Assembly: GCA_017450605.1 (NCBI GenBank)
Contig: JAFSTG010000042.1
Location: 1-46,564 of the forward strand
Reading direction: 5' to 3'
Length of the DNA: 46,564 nt
DNA from: Paludibacteraceae bacterium
GTDB taxonomy: Bacteria; Bacteroidota; Bacteroidia; Bacteroidales; Paludibacteraceae
A model generated the notes under the pieces. The model worked only from the letters and a program-made list of their open reading frames with translations, was not told the origin of the DNA and did not search any database. A program made the position numbers and the translations under genes. How positions within the stretch are numbered: position 1 is the stretch's first letter; each line of letters opens with the position of its first letter. Of this stretch, positions 37,873 through 45,909 are shown in pieces.

Positions 37873-38385
37873 ATGTGTTTAATAAAATCAGTTAGAGGAT
37901 TCACTCCGCAGATAGGCAACGATTGTTTCCTTGCAGAGAATGCCACTATTGTGGGCGATACTGTAATAGGTGATGGTTGCTCTGTTTGGTTCAATGCTGT
38001 TTTGCGTGGCGATGTCAATTCCATAAGGATAGGTAATCATGTCAACATTCAAGATGGCTCCGTACTGCACACTCTTTATCAGAAATCGACTATCGAGATA
38101 GGCGATTATGTGTCGGTAGGACATAATGTTACTATACATGGTGCACACATCCGCGACTATGCATTGATAGGAATGGGTTCGGTGCTACTCGACGACGTTG
38201 AGGTGGGCGAAGGGGCAATAGTGGCTGCAGGAGCTTTAGTTCTGAAAGGAACCAAAATAGGACCATACGAGGTATGGGGAGGTGTTCCGGCTAAGTTCTT
38301 GAAGAAAGCTGACCCCGAGCAGACCAACGAGATAAACCGCAAGATAGCTCATAACTACGCAATGTATGCTTCGTGGTACGAATAA
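37873..38385 (+). CDS. Gamma-carbonic anhydrase family protein
   Basis: 170 residues, a left-handed beta-helix of hexapeptide repeats (IGNDCFLAENATIVGDTVIGDG...). The three zinc-binding His are in place: SVLHTL, VGHNVTIHG. Relatives (YrdA, PaaY, CaiE) hydrate CO2 or are inactive acyltransferase-like trimers, so activity is not assured. It lies 54 bp after tpiA and 22 bp before comF. Confidence 0.92.
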   Translation: MCLIKSVRGFTPQIGNDCFLAENATIVGDTVIGDGCSVWFNAVLRGDVNSIRIGNHVNIQDGSVLHTLYQKSTIEIGDYVSVGHNVTIHGAHIRDYALIGMGSVLLDDVEVGEGAIVAAGALVLKGTKIGPYEVWGGVPAKFLKKADPEQTNEINRKIAHNYAMYASWYE

Positions 38386-38407
38386 TCGGTTGACTTAGAG
38401 GGAGGTT

Positions 38408-39133
38408 ATGAACTTGTCGGTAGGGCGATATTTGTGGTATGGTCTTCGCGACTTGTTCTATCCGCCGATTTGTGCCGGTTGCTCAGGGCCAATCGATGAA
38501 GTAAATGCACCTGTATGCGACCACTGCTTTGCAGCTCTCGAACGCACTCAGCATGCCACTGAGCGAGGCAACAAGGTAGAACTGCTTTTTGCTGATATCG
38601 GGAAAGTGGGCAATTGTGCCGCTTTCTGCTACTACAAGCCCGACTCACTAATTCGCAATATCATACATTGTGTGAAATATAGTGGTCAGCCGAGTCTGGG
38701 GCGTTGGTTGGGCAAACTTGCAGCAACCGAGATAATGCGCGATAACCCTTTGTTTTTTGCAGATATAGATGTGGTGGTGCCTGTGCCGATGCATCCGCAA
38801 AAACTTCGTCAGCGAGGCTATAACCAATCCGAGGAGATAGCAGCGGCTGTGGCAGAGGTAATAGGCAAACCGCTTAATACCGAATGCCTTAAAAAGGTCA
38901 AGATGAACGACTCGCAAACTCACAAGTCGGCTGAGCAAAGAGCCGAGAACACCAAGAATGTGTTTGCTGTAGAGAAAAAGGAGTTATTGCGCGGAAAACG
39001 AATATTGCTTGTTGACGATATAGTAACCACAGGCTCGACCTTAAGAGATTGCATACGTTGTTTGCATCCTTTGCCACGTACAACTTTTCAGATACTTACC
39101 ATGGGTGTAGCAACATATATAACAGCACGTTAA
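38408..39133 (+). CDS. ComF family phosphoribosyltransferase-like protein
   Basis: 241 residues. An N-terminal zinc finger CAGC...CDHC (about residues 20-40) precedes a PRTase domain with RGYNQSEEIA and the PRPP motif ILLVDDIVTTGSTL. ComF-type proteins support uptake of DNA and processing of single strands in competent bacteria; others have unknown roles. It is 22 bp after the carbonic anhydrase gene and 10 bp before pyrH, so it is likely part of one transcript. Confidence 0.92.
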   Translation: MNLSVGRYLWYGLRDLFYPPICAGCSGPIDEVNAPVCDHCFAALERTQHATERGNKVELLFADIGKVGNCAAFCYYKPDSLIRNIIHCVKYSGQPSLGRWLGKLAATEIMRDNPLFFADIDVVVPVPMHPQKLRQRGYNQSEEIAAAVAEVIGKPLNTECLKKVKMNDSQTHKSAEQRAENTKNVFAVEKKELLRGKRILLVDDIVTTGSTLRDCIRCLHPLPRTTFQILTMGVATYITAR

Positions 39134-39143
39134 TTTTATAAAT

Positions 39144-39857
39144 ATGTATAAACGTATTCTTCTTAAACTCAGTGGCGAATCGCTAATGGGTAGTCGCGGG
39201 TACGGAATCGACCCCGATCGACTTACTGATTATGCACGTCAGATTGCTGCTGCCTGCAAGTCGGGCGTAGAGGTGTGTATAGTAATAGGTGGCGGCAATA
39301 TTTTCCGCGGTCTTAGTGGCTCTAAGCAAGGTTTCGACCGTGTGAAAGGCGACCAGATGGGAATGCTTGCTACTGTTATTAACTCGCTTGCATTGGGCTC
39401 TGCTCTCGAGCAGGAAGGTCAATCGGCACGTGTGCTTACTTCGGTTCGCATGGAGCCGATAGGCGAGTTGTATTCGCCTGAACATGCCCGCCGACTGCTC
39501 AACGAGGGCAATGTGGTGATAGTGGCAGGTGGTACGGGAAATCCGTATTTCACTACCGATACAGCTTCGGCTTTACGGGCAATAGAGACTTGTGCTGAGG
39601 TGATGCTGAAAGGTACACGCGTTGATGGTGTCTATTCTGCTGATCCCGAGAAAGACCCCGAGGCTGTGAAGTTCGATTCGATAACCTACGATGAAGTTCT
39701 TGCTCGCGGACTGCGAGTGATGGACCTTACGGCTATTACACTTTGCAAGGAAAACGGTATGCCTATCTATGTGTTCGATATGGATAAGGTCGGTAACCTT
39801 GGCAAAGTACTCAAAGGTGATAATATAGGCACTAAGGTCGTAAGTGGCAAGTCGTAG
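39144..39857 (+). CDS. pyrH: UMP kinase
   Basis: 237 residues. KRILLKLSGESLMG, IVIGGGNIFRGL, the DQMGMLATVINSLAL allosteric region and GGTGNPYFTTDTASALRA are the UMP kinase landmarks. It makes UDP from UMP. The end of the protein (TKVVSGKS) is encoded by 7-bp repeat units and the stop TAG is inside one, so the usual C-terminus has been replaced or extended. frr follows after 87 bp, the usual bacterial order (pyrH-frr). Confidence 0.97.
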   Translation: MYKRILLKLSGESLMGSRGYGIDPDRLTDYARQIAAACKSGVEVCIVIGGGNIFRGLSGSKQGFDRVKGDQMGMLATVINSLALGSALEQEGQSARVLTSVRMEPIGELYSPEHARRLLNEGNVVIVAGGTGNPYFTTDTASALRAIETCAEVMLKGTRVDGVYSADPEKDPEAVKFDSITYDEVLARGLRVMDLTAITLCKENGMPIYVFDMDKVGNLGKVLKGDNIGTKVVSGKS

Positions 39858-39866
39858 GTAGCAAGA
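39832..39866 (+). repeat. Heptanucleotide repeat array across the pyrH stop codon (5 units)
   Basis: CTAAGGT, CGTAAGT, GGCAAGT, CGTAGGT, AGCAAGA in exact 7-bp steps. The pyrH stop codon is the TAG within CGTAGGT. Confidence 0.8.
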
Positions 39867-39881
39867 ATTATTAACTCATCT

Positions 39882-39909
39882 TTCCCATTTATGATTATTT
39901 AAGTGGGAA
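39882..39909 (+). terminator. Hairpin between pyrH and frr
   Basis: TTCCCATTTA and TAAGTGGGAA pair over 10 bp (one T-G wobble) around an 8-base loop. It is followed by TATTTATTAAG, only weakly T-rich, so it may be an attenuator or RNA-processing hairpin, or a weak terminator. Confidence 0.5.
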
Positions 39910-39944
39910 TATTTATTAAGATTTAACTATTAACTTATTTCTCC

Positions 39945-40505
39945 ATGATCGACCCAAAACAAATTAAAGCCGACGCTGAAGACTTGATGCAGTCGGCAGT
40001 ATTGTATCTTGATGATACATTGGCACATATTCGTGCAGGAAAAGCGACTCCAAAGATTCTCGATGCAGTGCGTATCGACTACTACGGTTCGCAGAGTCCG
40101 ATAGCTAATGTGGCTACTATCACTACTCCTGACGCACGCACCATCGTTATTCAACCATGGGAGCGCAAGATGTTGTCGGATATAGAGCGCGCTATCATCA
40201 ATTCGAATATCGGTTTGGCTCCATCCAACAACGGAGAGGTTATTCGCCTTACAATACCTCCTCTCACCGAAGAGCGTCGTCGTGACCTTGCTAAGCAATG
40301 TAAGGCTGAGGCTGAGAATGCCAAGGTCAGTGTAAGAAATGCACGTCGTGAAGCGATAGAGACCCTCAAGAAGCAAATTAAAGAAGGTCTGTCGGAAGAT
40401 AACGAGAAAGACGCCGAAGCTGAAGTGCAGAAATTGCATGACAAGTATATTCGCGATATCGACGAGGTTTATGCAAGGAAAGAGAAAGAGATAATGACCG
40501 TCTGA
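39945..40505 (+). CDS. frr: Ribosome recycling factor
   Basis: 186 residues. [28 protein letters not shown] and [23 protein letters not shown] are the family signatures, with the long three-helix bundle continuing to the end ([25 protein letters not shown]). With EF-G it splits the post-termination ribosome. rsgA starts close behind. Confidence 0.98.
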   Translation: MIDPKQIKADAEDLMQSAVLYLDDTLAHIRAGKATPKILDAVRIDYYGSQSPIANVATITTPDARTIVIQPWERKMLSDIERAIINSNIGLAPSNNGEVIRLTIPPLTEERRRDLAKQCKAEAENAKVSVRNARREAIETLKKQIKEGLSEDNEKDAEAEVQKLHDKYIRDIDEVYARKEKEIMTV

Positions 40506-40531
40506 GGCGTTTGCTCTTAACTAACTTGGCA

Positions 40532-41470
40532 GTGCGCGGTTTAGTAATAAGAAATACCGGTAGTAGTTATGTCGTGCTCGACGAGCAACGACAGCAGCGT
40601 GAGTGCCATATAAAAGGCAACTTCCGTATTAAGGGTATTCGTTCAACCAACCCGATTGCGGTGGGAGATAATGTTAAGTTCGAGCAGCAGGCCGACGGCA
40701 CCAACTGGATAACAGAGATTGAGGATAGGCGTAATTATATAGTGCGTCGTTCAACAAACCTGTCGAAAGACTCGCATATCCTTGCAGCGAATATAGACCT
40801 CGTAGCGCTTATGATTACTGTCAATCATCCGGCTACGAACACTATTTTTATCGACCGATTTCTTGCTACAGCACAAGCCTATCGCATTCCGGCACTGCTT
40901 GTGTTTAATAAGATAGACTTACTCGGCGACGATGAACTTGCATATCTTGAGGCACTCAAAGGACTGTATAATTATCTTGGTTATCAGAGTATAGCGCTCT
41001 CGGCGAAAGGACTTGAGCCTTCGTCGCCTCAGTATCAGGAACTGGTAGGGATACTTAGCGACAAAACAACTCTTCTTTCGGGCAATTCGGGTGTGGGGAA
41101 ATCAACTCTTCTCAATTCTCTGACAGGTGAAGAGGTGGCTCGGGTAGGGCATATCTCCGACGCACACGACAAGGGTATGCATACCACCACCTTCTCTGCA
41201 ATGTATGAGTTGCCGAACTATAATGCATGGCTTATAGATATTCCGGGAATTAAGGGGTTTGGCTCATTCGATATGAAGGCAGAAGAAATTTCGCACTATT
41301 TCACTGAGATATTTGAGACGGGCAGGCGTTGCCGTTTCTCGAATTGCACGCACACCAACGAACCAGGATGTGCAGTGAAAGAGGCTGTTAATAACCATAC
41401 TATTGCTACTTCGCGATACGATAGTTATTTGTCGATGTTAGGTGATTGCACTGAGAGTAAATATCGCTGA
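40532..41470 (+). CDS. rsgA: Small ribosomal subunit GTPase RsgA
   Basis: I prefer a GTG start at 40532 (312 residues), which gives MRGLVIRNTGSSYVV, the usual N-terminus; the frame also reaches a TTG at 40511. The OB-fold, the circularly permuted GTPase motifs (LLVFNKIDLLG, GNSGVGKSTLLNSL, DIPGIKGFG) and the C-terminal zinc motif CRFSNCTHTNEPGC are all visible. RsgA checks late assembly of the 30S subunit. It lies 26 bp after frr. Confidence 0.95.
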   Translation: MRGLVIRNTGSSYVVLDEQRQQRECHIKGNFRIKGIRSTNPIAVGDNVKFEQQADGTNWITEIEDRRNYIVRRSTNLSKDSHILAANIDLVALMITVNHPATNTIFIDRFLATAQAYRIPALLVFNKIDLLGDDELAYLEALKGLYNYLGYQSIALSAKGLEPSSPQYQELVGILSDKTTLLSGNSGVGKSTLLNSLTGEEVARVGHISDAHDKGMHTTTFSAMYELPNYNAWLIDIPGIKGFGSFDMKAEEISHYFTEIFETGRRCRFSNCTHTNEPGCAVKEAVNNHTIATSRYDSYLSMLGDCTESKYR

Positions 41471-41502
41471 CAAAGAAAAAAACGATTTTTTTTAAACATT
41501 TA

Positions 41503-41534
41503 TTTGCATATTTCAAAAAGTTGAATTATCTTTG
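41503..41534 (+). promoter_or_regulatory. Promoter of tRNA-Arg(ACG)
   Basis: TTTG at 41503-41506, 20 bp, then TATCTTTG at 41527-41534. The bases after it, CAGCCGCTTTCGG, match those after the rplS promoter exactly. The tRNA starts 24 bp later. Confidence 0.8.
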
Positions 41535-41558
41535 CAGCCGCTTTCGGAAAGAAAGACT

Positions 41559-41632
41559 GGTCCATTAGCTCAACTGAATAGAGTACCACACTACGGATGT
41601 GGGGGTTGCAGGTTTGAATCCTGCATGGATCA
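41559..41632 (+). tRNA. tRNA-Arg (anticodon ACG)
   Basis: 74 bases fold into a full cloverleaf: acceptor GGTCCAT/ATGGATC with discriminator A, D-stem GCTC/GAGT, anticodon stem CCACA/TGTGG around CTACGGA (anticodon ACG), a 5-base variable loop, and T-stem GCAGG/CCTGC around TTTGAAT. CCA is not encoded. It reads the CGN Arg codons starting with CGT. Confidence 0.93.
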
Positions 41633-41642
41633 CAAGTTGAAT

Positions 41643-41676
41643 AAAAAAGCATGTATTCGAAATACATGCTTTTTTT
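41643..41676. terminator. Bidirectional terminator between tRNA-Arg and the gtrA-like gene
   Basis: A perfect 9-bp stem GCATGTATT/AATACATGC with a CGA loop, extended by six A on the left and seven T on the right. Confidence 0.88.
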
Positions 41677-41684
41677 GTATGCAA

Positions 41685-42107
41685 TTATTTGTCTTTACCT
41701 ACTTGCTCCCCATTGGTGTCAACTTTGTTGCGATAGACGACAAAACGTTGATATGCGAATTCAGTAATAAGATTGAGTATCATCATGCAGGCCGTCACTA
41801 AATATTCGTTCCAGCCAATGTCTTCAGCTAACCAGTCGCCGAGCCATGTAGAGGCAGGAGTGAAGAATAGGTAGTATAGTACAACAAGCGCCATGGCTTT
41901 AGGCACGTTTGCATTGGAGTGGAATGTGAACCTGCGGTTGATGGTGAAGTTCCATAGCACGCTCATAGTAAGAGCAATAAGATAACACGGCCAATATCGC
42001 CAATGCAGCAATTCGTTAAGTAGTGTAAAACTGCCTAATTCTATTATTCCGGCGCTTGCCGAAATGAGAGTAAACTTAAGGAATCGGGTTGTCTCTTTTG
42101 GGCTCAT
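41685..42107 (-). CDS. GtrA-like membrane protein
   Basis: 140 residues with four predicted membrane segments (FTLISASAGIIELGSFTLLNELL, YWPCYLIALTMSVLWNFTIN, MALVVLYYLFFTPASTWLG, YLVTACMMILNLITEFAYQRFVVYRN), the GtrA layout including the NFTINRRFTF and FVVYRN motifs. GtrA proteins flip or present lipid-linked sugars. It is the last gene of a tight four-gene minus-strand run, 4 bp after the MATE gene. Confidence 0.9.
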   Translation of the reverse strand: MSPKETTRFLKFTLISASAGIIELGSFTLLNELLHWRYWPCYLIALTMSVLWNFTINRRFTFHSNANVPKAMALVVLYYLFFTPASTWLGDWLAEDIGWNEYLVTACMMILNLITEFAYQRFVVYRNKVDTNGEQVGKDK

Positions 42108-42111
42108 ATTC

Positions 42112-43437
42112 TTATTGTATATCTTTCCATTTAATTGTCATATAGACGGTTCTTATCAGAAGGTGCATGAAGTATGCTGCATACAGTGCCTGAGTGCCTG
42201 CTGAAGTTTGCAATGCAAAATATGTTATGGTGAAGCCTATTGCTGCCCATATCATGCAGTTTCGTACGGGTATGGCGGCTGTTGCACCTATGTAGATACC
42301 ATCCCACATGAAGGCAAGCGACGAAATGAAAGGCATCAGAACAAGCCATATATAATACGACTTAGCGGCTTCTAAAATGTCGGTATTGTTGGTCATTAAC
42401 TCAATAAACTCGTTGCGGAAAATGCCATATAGAAGTGAGAATTGCAGTCCGATACCTATTGCCCATACAAAGAGTACTATCACTATTTGTTTGACGATGC
42501 CGTTCTTCTCCCATCCTATCGACTGTTTGGCTCCGTATCTGCCTATAAGTGCTTCGCCCGCATAAGCAAACCCATCGACGAAATACGAGAAGAACATAAA
42601 GAATTTCATCAGTATAGAACTGATGGCCAATTCTGTATCGCCGTAATGTGAAGCTATGGCGGTATATCCTACATACACCACCATGAAGCACAGCGAGCGT
42701 ATAAACAGATTGGAGTTTAGTACAAACAACCTGCGCATCTTTTGCCAGCGGAGACATTCGCGCAGAAAATCGGCAGAGAAAATTTGTTTGAGAGTAGTTC
42801 TATATCTTGCCACAAGAATTACGGCAACAGTGGCAAGACCTGTATATTGCGCTATCAGTGTGCCCCATGCCACACCCATTGCACCAAGTGGGGTGAATAC
42901 GGCAAGTGTGTAACTTGCTATCATGTTGACCACATTGACCACAATATCTGATATCATTGGTGCTATGGTGTTCTGCATACCTATAAACCAGCCTTTGAAA
43001 GCCATCAGACTAAGAGCGGCAGGTGCTGCCCATATACGGACATGGAAGTATTGTTTTGCGAAGTCGGCAACGGCTTCGGAACAAGGCATGATATACAATA
43101 CTGCCGTTACGAAGAACCACTGGATGAGCCATATAAGAAGTGCTGCACCTCCGGATATAGCAACCGACTGCGCAAGGAGTTGTGTGCATGCCTTCTTGTC
43201 GTTACGTCCGAAGGCTTGTGCTGTCATGCCGGCTGTTCCAACACGCAGAAAGCCGAAGTTCCAATACAGAAGGTCGAAGAGGGTAGAACCGACAGCTATT
43301 CCGCCTATGGCAGAGGCATCGGAGATATGTCCGGCTATAGCGGTATCCACTATTCCTACAAGCGGGATAGTGATATTGGCTAAGATACTCGGGATGGCAA
43401 GTCGGAGTACCTCACGGTTGATATTTATCAGTTCCAC
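42112..43437 (-). CDS. MATE family efflux transporter
   Basis: 441 residues, starting at GTG (MELININREVLRLAIPSILANIT). About 12 membrane segments, with the MATE N-terminal motif PLVGIVDTAIAGHISDASAIGGIAVG. MATE proteins export cationic compounds against Na+ or H+. The substrate is not known. It lies 7 bp after DUF2461 and 4 bp before the GtrA-like gene. Confidence 0.94.
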   Translation of the reverse strand: MELININREVLRLAIPSILANITIPLVGIVDTAIAGHISDASAIGGIAVGSTLFDLLYWNFGFLRVGTAGMTAQAFGRNDKKACTQLLAQSVAISGGAALLIWLIQWFFVTAVLYIMPCSEAVADFAKQYFHVRIWAAPAALSLMAFKGWFIGMQNTIAPMISDIVVNVVNMIASYTLAVFTPLGAMGVAWGTLIAQYTGLATVAVILVARYRTTLKQIFSADFLRECLRWQKMRRLFVLNSNLFIRSLCFMVVYVGYTAIASHYGDTELAISSILMKFFMFFSYFVDGFAYAGEALIGRYGAKQSIGWEKNGIVKQIVIVLFVWAIGIGLQFSLLYGIFRNEFIELMTNNTDILEAAKSYYIWLVLMPFISSLAFMWDGIYIGATAAIPVRNCMIWAAIGFTITYFALQTSAGTQALYAAYFMHLLIRTVYMTIKWKDIQ

Positions 43438-43444
43438 TTTCGTG

Positions 43445-44113
43445 TCAGAACTCCTCTAAGGTGTAGTTTAAGAAGTCGTTAAGAGGCTTGGCTGCCTTCG
43501 ATATGTCAACGAGCAGGTCGAGAAAATCAGGGCGACAGACGTCCTCCTCGCTCAAGGGGCATGTAATGGTAAACGTTTTGAGTTTTAACCAGTCGGCATG
43601 TTCAAAGTCGCGTGGATAGCCGTGCGGTACGGTTTTGAGCGAATAGTAGCTGTCGAAATCGGTGAAATAGCGGCGGAACGAAGGTGCCTGCATAAGGTCT
43701 TCTAATTCGTCGTAGTTGTCGTAAACCGATTGGCGAAGCGACAGCAGAAGGTCTTTCTCAGGGCACCACATGCCGGCCGCAAACATACAAGCGTCGGGTT
43801 GCAAATGGAAATAGTAACCTCCATACTGACTCTTCTTTCCGCCTTTTTGGGCAAGGAACGTACCAAAATGGTTCTTATATGGAGTCTTGTCGAGCGAGAA
43901 GCGTGTGTCGCGATAGATACGCCACATACAATCGGCAGGTTTAAGACCTGCCAACTGTGGTTCGACCGAAAGCATGGCATTTATGTAATCTGTCGTAAAC
44001 TGCTCGAAGTCAGCTTTGCAGGCAAGATAGAGCTCTTTGTTGGCTTGAAACCATTCGCGATTGTTGTTGCTTATCAGCTGACGAAGAAAAGATAATGAAC
44101 GGTGTGCATTCAT
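43445..44113 (-). CDS. DUF2461 domain protein
   Basis: 222 residues. NREWFQANKELYLACKADFEQF, WRIYRDTRFSLDKTPYKNHFGTFL and GGYYFHLQPDACMFAAGMWCPE are the family landmarks. The function is unknown; the domain is soluble. Tightly packed between DUF456 (11 bp) and the MATE gene (7 bp). Confidence 0.93.
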   Translation of the reverse strand: MNAHRSLSFLRQLISNNNREWFQANKELYLACKADFEQFTTDYINAMLSVEPQLAGLKPADCMWRIYRDTRFSLDKTPYKNHFGTFLAQKGGKKSQYGGYYFHLQPDACMFAAGMWCPEKDLLLSLRQSVYDNYDELEDLMQAPSFRRYFTDFDSYYSLKTVPHGYPRDFEHADWLKLKTFTITCPLSEEDVCRPDFLDLLVDISKAAKPLNDFLNYTLEEF

Positions 44114-44124
44114 ACGTGAGTCTT

Positions 44125-44598
44125 TTATACAAGTGCTTTAATAAAGTAATAGGTCATCATTCCGCAGCAAACGAGTTTGAGGACGGTGCCTGTAAGCAGT
44201 CCGACAAACGAGCCAAATCCGGCTTTCAGGGCTGTTCCTGTTTGTTTGCCGGCTATCAGTTCGCCTACCACAGCTCCAAGGAACGGACCGAGAATTATTC
44301 CCCAGATGCCTGCAAACAGACCGATAACAAGTCCGATGGTGGCACCCCAAGTACCTGCTTTGCTACCTCCCATCTGTTTTGTCCCCCAGACGGGGATGAA
44401 AGTGTCAAGAACCTGCACGGTGATAGTTACAATAAGCCAGATAACAAGAAACTGCCAGCTGAATTGTACTCGGTCGGTAAGGTGGAGTGCAAGCAGTCCG
44501 ACGTATGCTAAAGGTACTCCGGGCAGAACGGGTAGCACACATCCCGCTATACCTACCACAAGCAATATTGCACCTACAATAATAAGAAAGATATCCAT
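44125..44598 (-). CDS. DUF456 membrane protein
   Basis: 157 residues, with several Gly-rich membrane segments (IIVGAILLVVGIAGCVLPVLPGVPLAYVGLLAL, QFLVIWLIVTITVQVLDTFIPVWG, and more) and the family motif GTKQMGGSKAGTWGATIGL. Function not known. It is the first gene of the DUF456-DUF2461-MATE-GtrA run. Its upstream spacer holds heptamers and a large inverted repeat, and I see no clear promoter. Confidence 0.9.
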   Translation of the reverse strand: MDIFLIIVGAILLVVGIAGCVLPVLPGVPLAYVGLLALHLTDRVQFSWQFLVIWLIVTITVQVLDTFIPVWGTKQMGGSKAGTWGATIGLVIGLFAGIWGIILGPFLGAVVGELIAGKQTGTALKAGFGSFVGLLTGTVLKLVCCGMMTYYFIKALV

Positions 44599-44602
44599 GT
44601 TT

Positions 44603-44831
44603 GTTTAGTGTTTAGAGTTTAGTTATCGTATATCACAAGTTCGTTTACACTTTTTGCAAACCAATTTGCTGTTTCATAACAACTTCGTAATTATTTATAA
44701 AAAGATGTCTATCATTGATTTGCAGAGTTGTTTTCCAATACCAAGAAAACCCATAAAGATACAACCAAAAGTGTAAACGATGTTCTGATACACGTCATTT
44801 AGTGTTTAGTGTTAACTTGCTACTTCCTTCC
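44603..44831. repeat. TTTAGTG-type heptamers either side of an inverted-repeat element
   Basis: Left array: GTTTAGT, GTTTAGA, GTTTAGT (44603-44623). Right array: ATTTAGT, GTTTAGT, GTTAACT, TGCTACT, TCCTTCC (44797-44831), which runs into the 3' end of rnhA and contains its stop. Together with the element between them they fill the 221-bp spacer. Confidence 0.7.
44627..44794. mobile_element. Possible MITE-like inverted-repeat element (168 bp)
   Basis: Arms of 28 bp, 44627-44654 and 44767-44794, match at 24 positions, with a perfect 14-bp core (TCGTTTACACTTTT and AAAAGTGTAAACGA). The interior has no ORF. Both sides carry the same TTTAGTG sequence. This is the shape of a short non-autonomous element, or of a large RNA hairpin. 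Confidence 0.5.
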
Positions 44832-45467
44832 GAAGTCGGCGGGTATTTCACCCCAGAGTTTGGTGTCCCACTTAAGTATGGGATTGTTATAAGTGTTGTT
44901 TTGCAGCCAAGTTTCGGCTCTGGCTACGACGTTGAATAGTCGGCGATTATGTTCGTTGAGTTGCAGTTTGCTTTTGCATTTCTTTTGTTTTACCCAACTT
45001 TGTGCAGTGCGACTATCGGAATAGATGGGTAGGGTATTGAAACCCTTCTTGTTGAGCATGGCCAGAGCATAAACAATAGCGAGAAACTCGCCTATATTGT
45101 TGGTGCCTTCGGCATAAGGTCCGTCATGAAATATCTCTTTACCTGTAGAGGCTTCCACTCCCCTGTATTCCATCAATCCGGGATTACCCGAACATGCAGC
45201 GTCAACAGCCAACGATGGGTATATGGGACGCTGCGATTCAGGAAGGTCGGCTATATTCTTTCGGGCAACATGTTGCCTGAAAGATGGCGAGAAATACTCT
45301 TCCCATGAGCCGGCTGCAGCCAATTCGGCTTCAGAGTGTGAGGAAAACCCCTTGTATTTAGCCCCTTCGAATCCCTTGGTTTGCAGTTCGCATTCCTTCC
45401 ACGAAGAGTATATACCGGGTTCTCGTCCAACCCAAACAACATAATATTTTTGTTTCGACTTTGCCAT
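44820..45467 (-). CDS. rnhA: Ribonuclease HI with N-terminal viroplasmin domain
   Basis: 215 residues from the ATG at 45467; an in-frame TTG lies 6 bp upstream. The N-terminal ~50 residues (YYVVWVGREPGIYSSWKECELQTKGFEGAKYKGF) are the viroplasmin/RHBD hybrid-binding domain. The RNase H domain has its four acidic residues: AVDAACSGNPG, TNNIGEFLAIVYALA, IYSDSRTAQSW and the late WDTKLWG. It removes RNA from RNA-DNA hybrids. Its stop codon lies in a 7-bp repeat unit. Confidence 0.93.
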   Translation of the reverse strand: MAKSKQKYYVVWVGREPGIYSSWKECELQTKGFEGAKYKGFSSHSEAELAAAGSWEEYFSPSFRQHVARKNIADLPESQRPIYPSLAVDAACSGNPGLMEYRGVEASTGKEIFHDGPYAEGTNNIGEFLAIVYALAMLNKKGFNTLPIYSDSRTAQSWVKQKKCKSKLQLNEHNRRLFNVVARAETWLQNNTYNNPILKWDTKLWGEIPADFGRK

Positions 45468-45562
45468 GTCCAATCTTTTTACTACTTTTGCAACGCTTTA
45501 AAAATAATAGTCAATATAAGCAATAAAATAATAAAAAATCAAATATCGGCTATTTGCTGTTG

Positions 45563-45634
45563 GGTTCTGTAGTTCAATGGATAGAATACGGGTTTCCTAA
45601 ACCTTAGATCCGGGTTCGATTCCCGGCAGGACTA
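45563..45634 (+). tRNA. tRNA-Arg (anticodon CCT)
   Basis: 72 bases: acceptor GGTTCTG/CAGGACT with discriminator A, D-stem GTTC/GAAT, anticodon loop TTCCTAA (anticodon CCT, reading AGG), T-stem CCGGG/CCCGG around TTCGATT. The anticodon stem CGGGT/ACCTT has one mismatched end pair (C-T) and the variable loop is only 4 bases, but the rest is sound. CCA is not encoded. No TAnnTTTG promoter is seen upstream. Confidence 0.88.
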
Positions 45635-45650
45635 CTTCTTAAAGTTTATG

Positions 45651-45680
45651 AATATCCGCCAAACGGCGGATATTTTATTT
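45651..45680 (+). terminator. Terminator of tRNA-Arg(CCT)
   Basis: A perfect 10-bp stem AATATCCGCC/GGCGGATATT with an AAAC loop, followed by TTATTT. Confidence 0.85.
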
Positions 45681-45681
45681 T

Positions 45682-45716
45682 ATCTGCAACCTACCACTTT
45701 CTACCTTCGATTTCCA
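45682..45716. repeat. Heptamer stretch after tRNA-Arg(CCT) (5 units)
   Basis: ATCTGCA, ACCTACC, ACTTTCT, ACCTTCG, ATTTCCA in exact 7-bp steps; minus-strand form of NNYARGT, partly degenerate. It directly follows the tRNA terminator. Confidence 0.65.
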
Positions 45717-45812
45717 CAGGTTGGCTGCAAAATTACTCTTTTTTCTTTTGTCGTGCAAATATGCAAACTTAATTTTGCAAAATAAGAAAATCTAACATGC
45801 TGTGTGCGTATA

Positions 45813-45835
45813 TTTGAAAAATATTTGTATCTTTG
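45813..45835 (+). promoter_or_regulatory. Probable gapA promoter
   Basis: TATCTTTG at 45828-45835 is a full -7 box. The only TTTG upstream (45813-45816) is 11 bp away, too near to be the usual partner, so the -33 contact is weak or non-standard. The leader before gapA is about 70 bases. Confidence 0.55.
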
Positions 45836-45909
45836 CGCTGCTAAAGAAAAATAGCGTTGTTAAAGAGAAAATATACATATTTTTAATCCATAAAAACAAT
45901 AACATTATT

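Noticed and set aside
45563-45634. The CCT tRNA as a pseudogene
   Set aside because: Only one end pair of the anticodon stem is mismatched; the rest of the fold and its terminator are intact.
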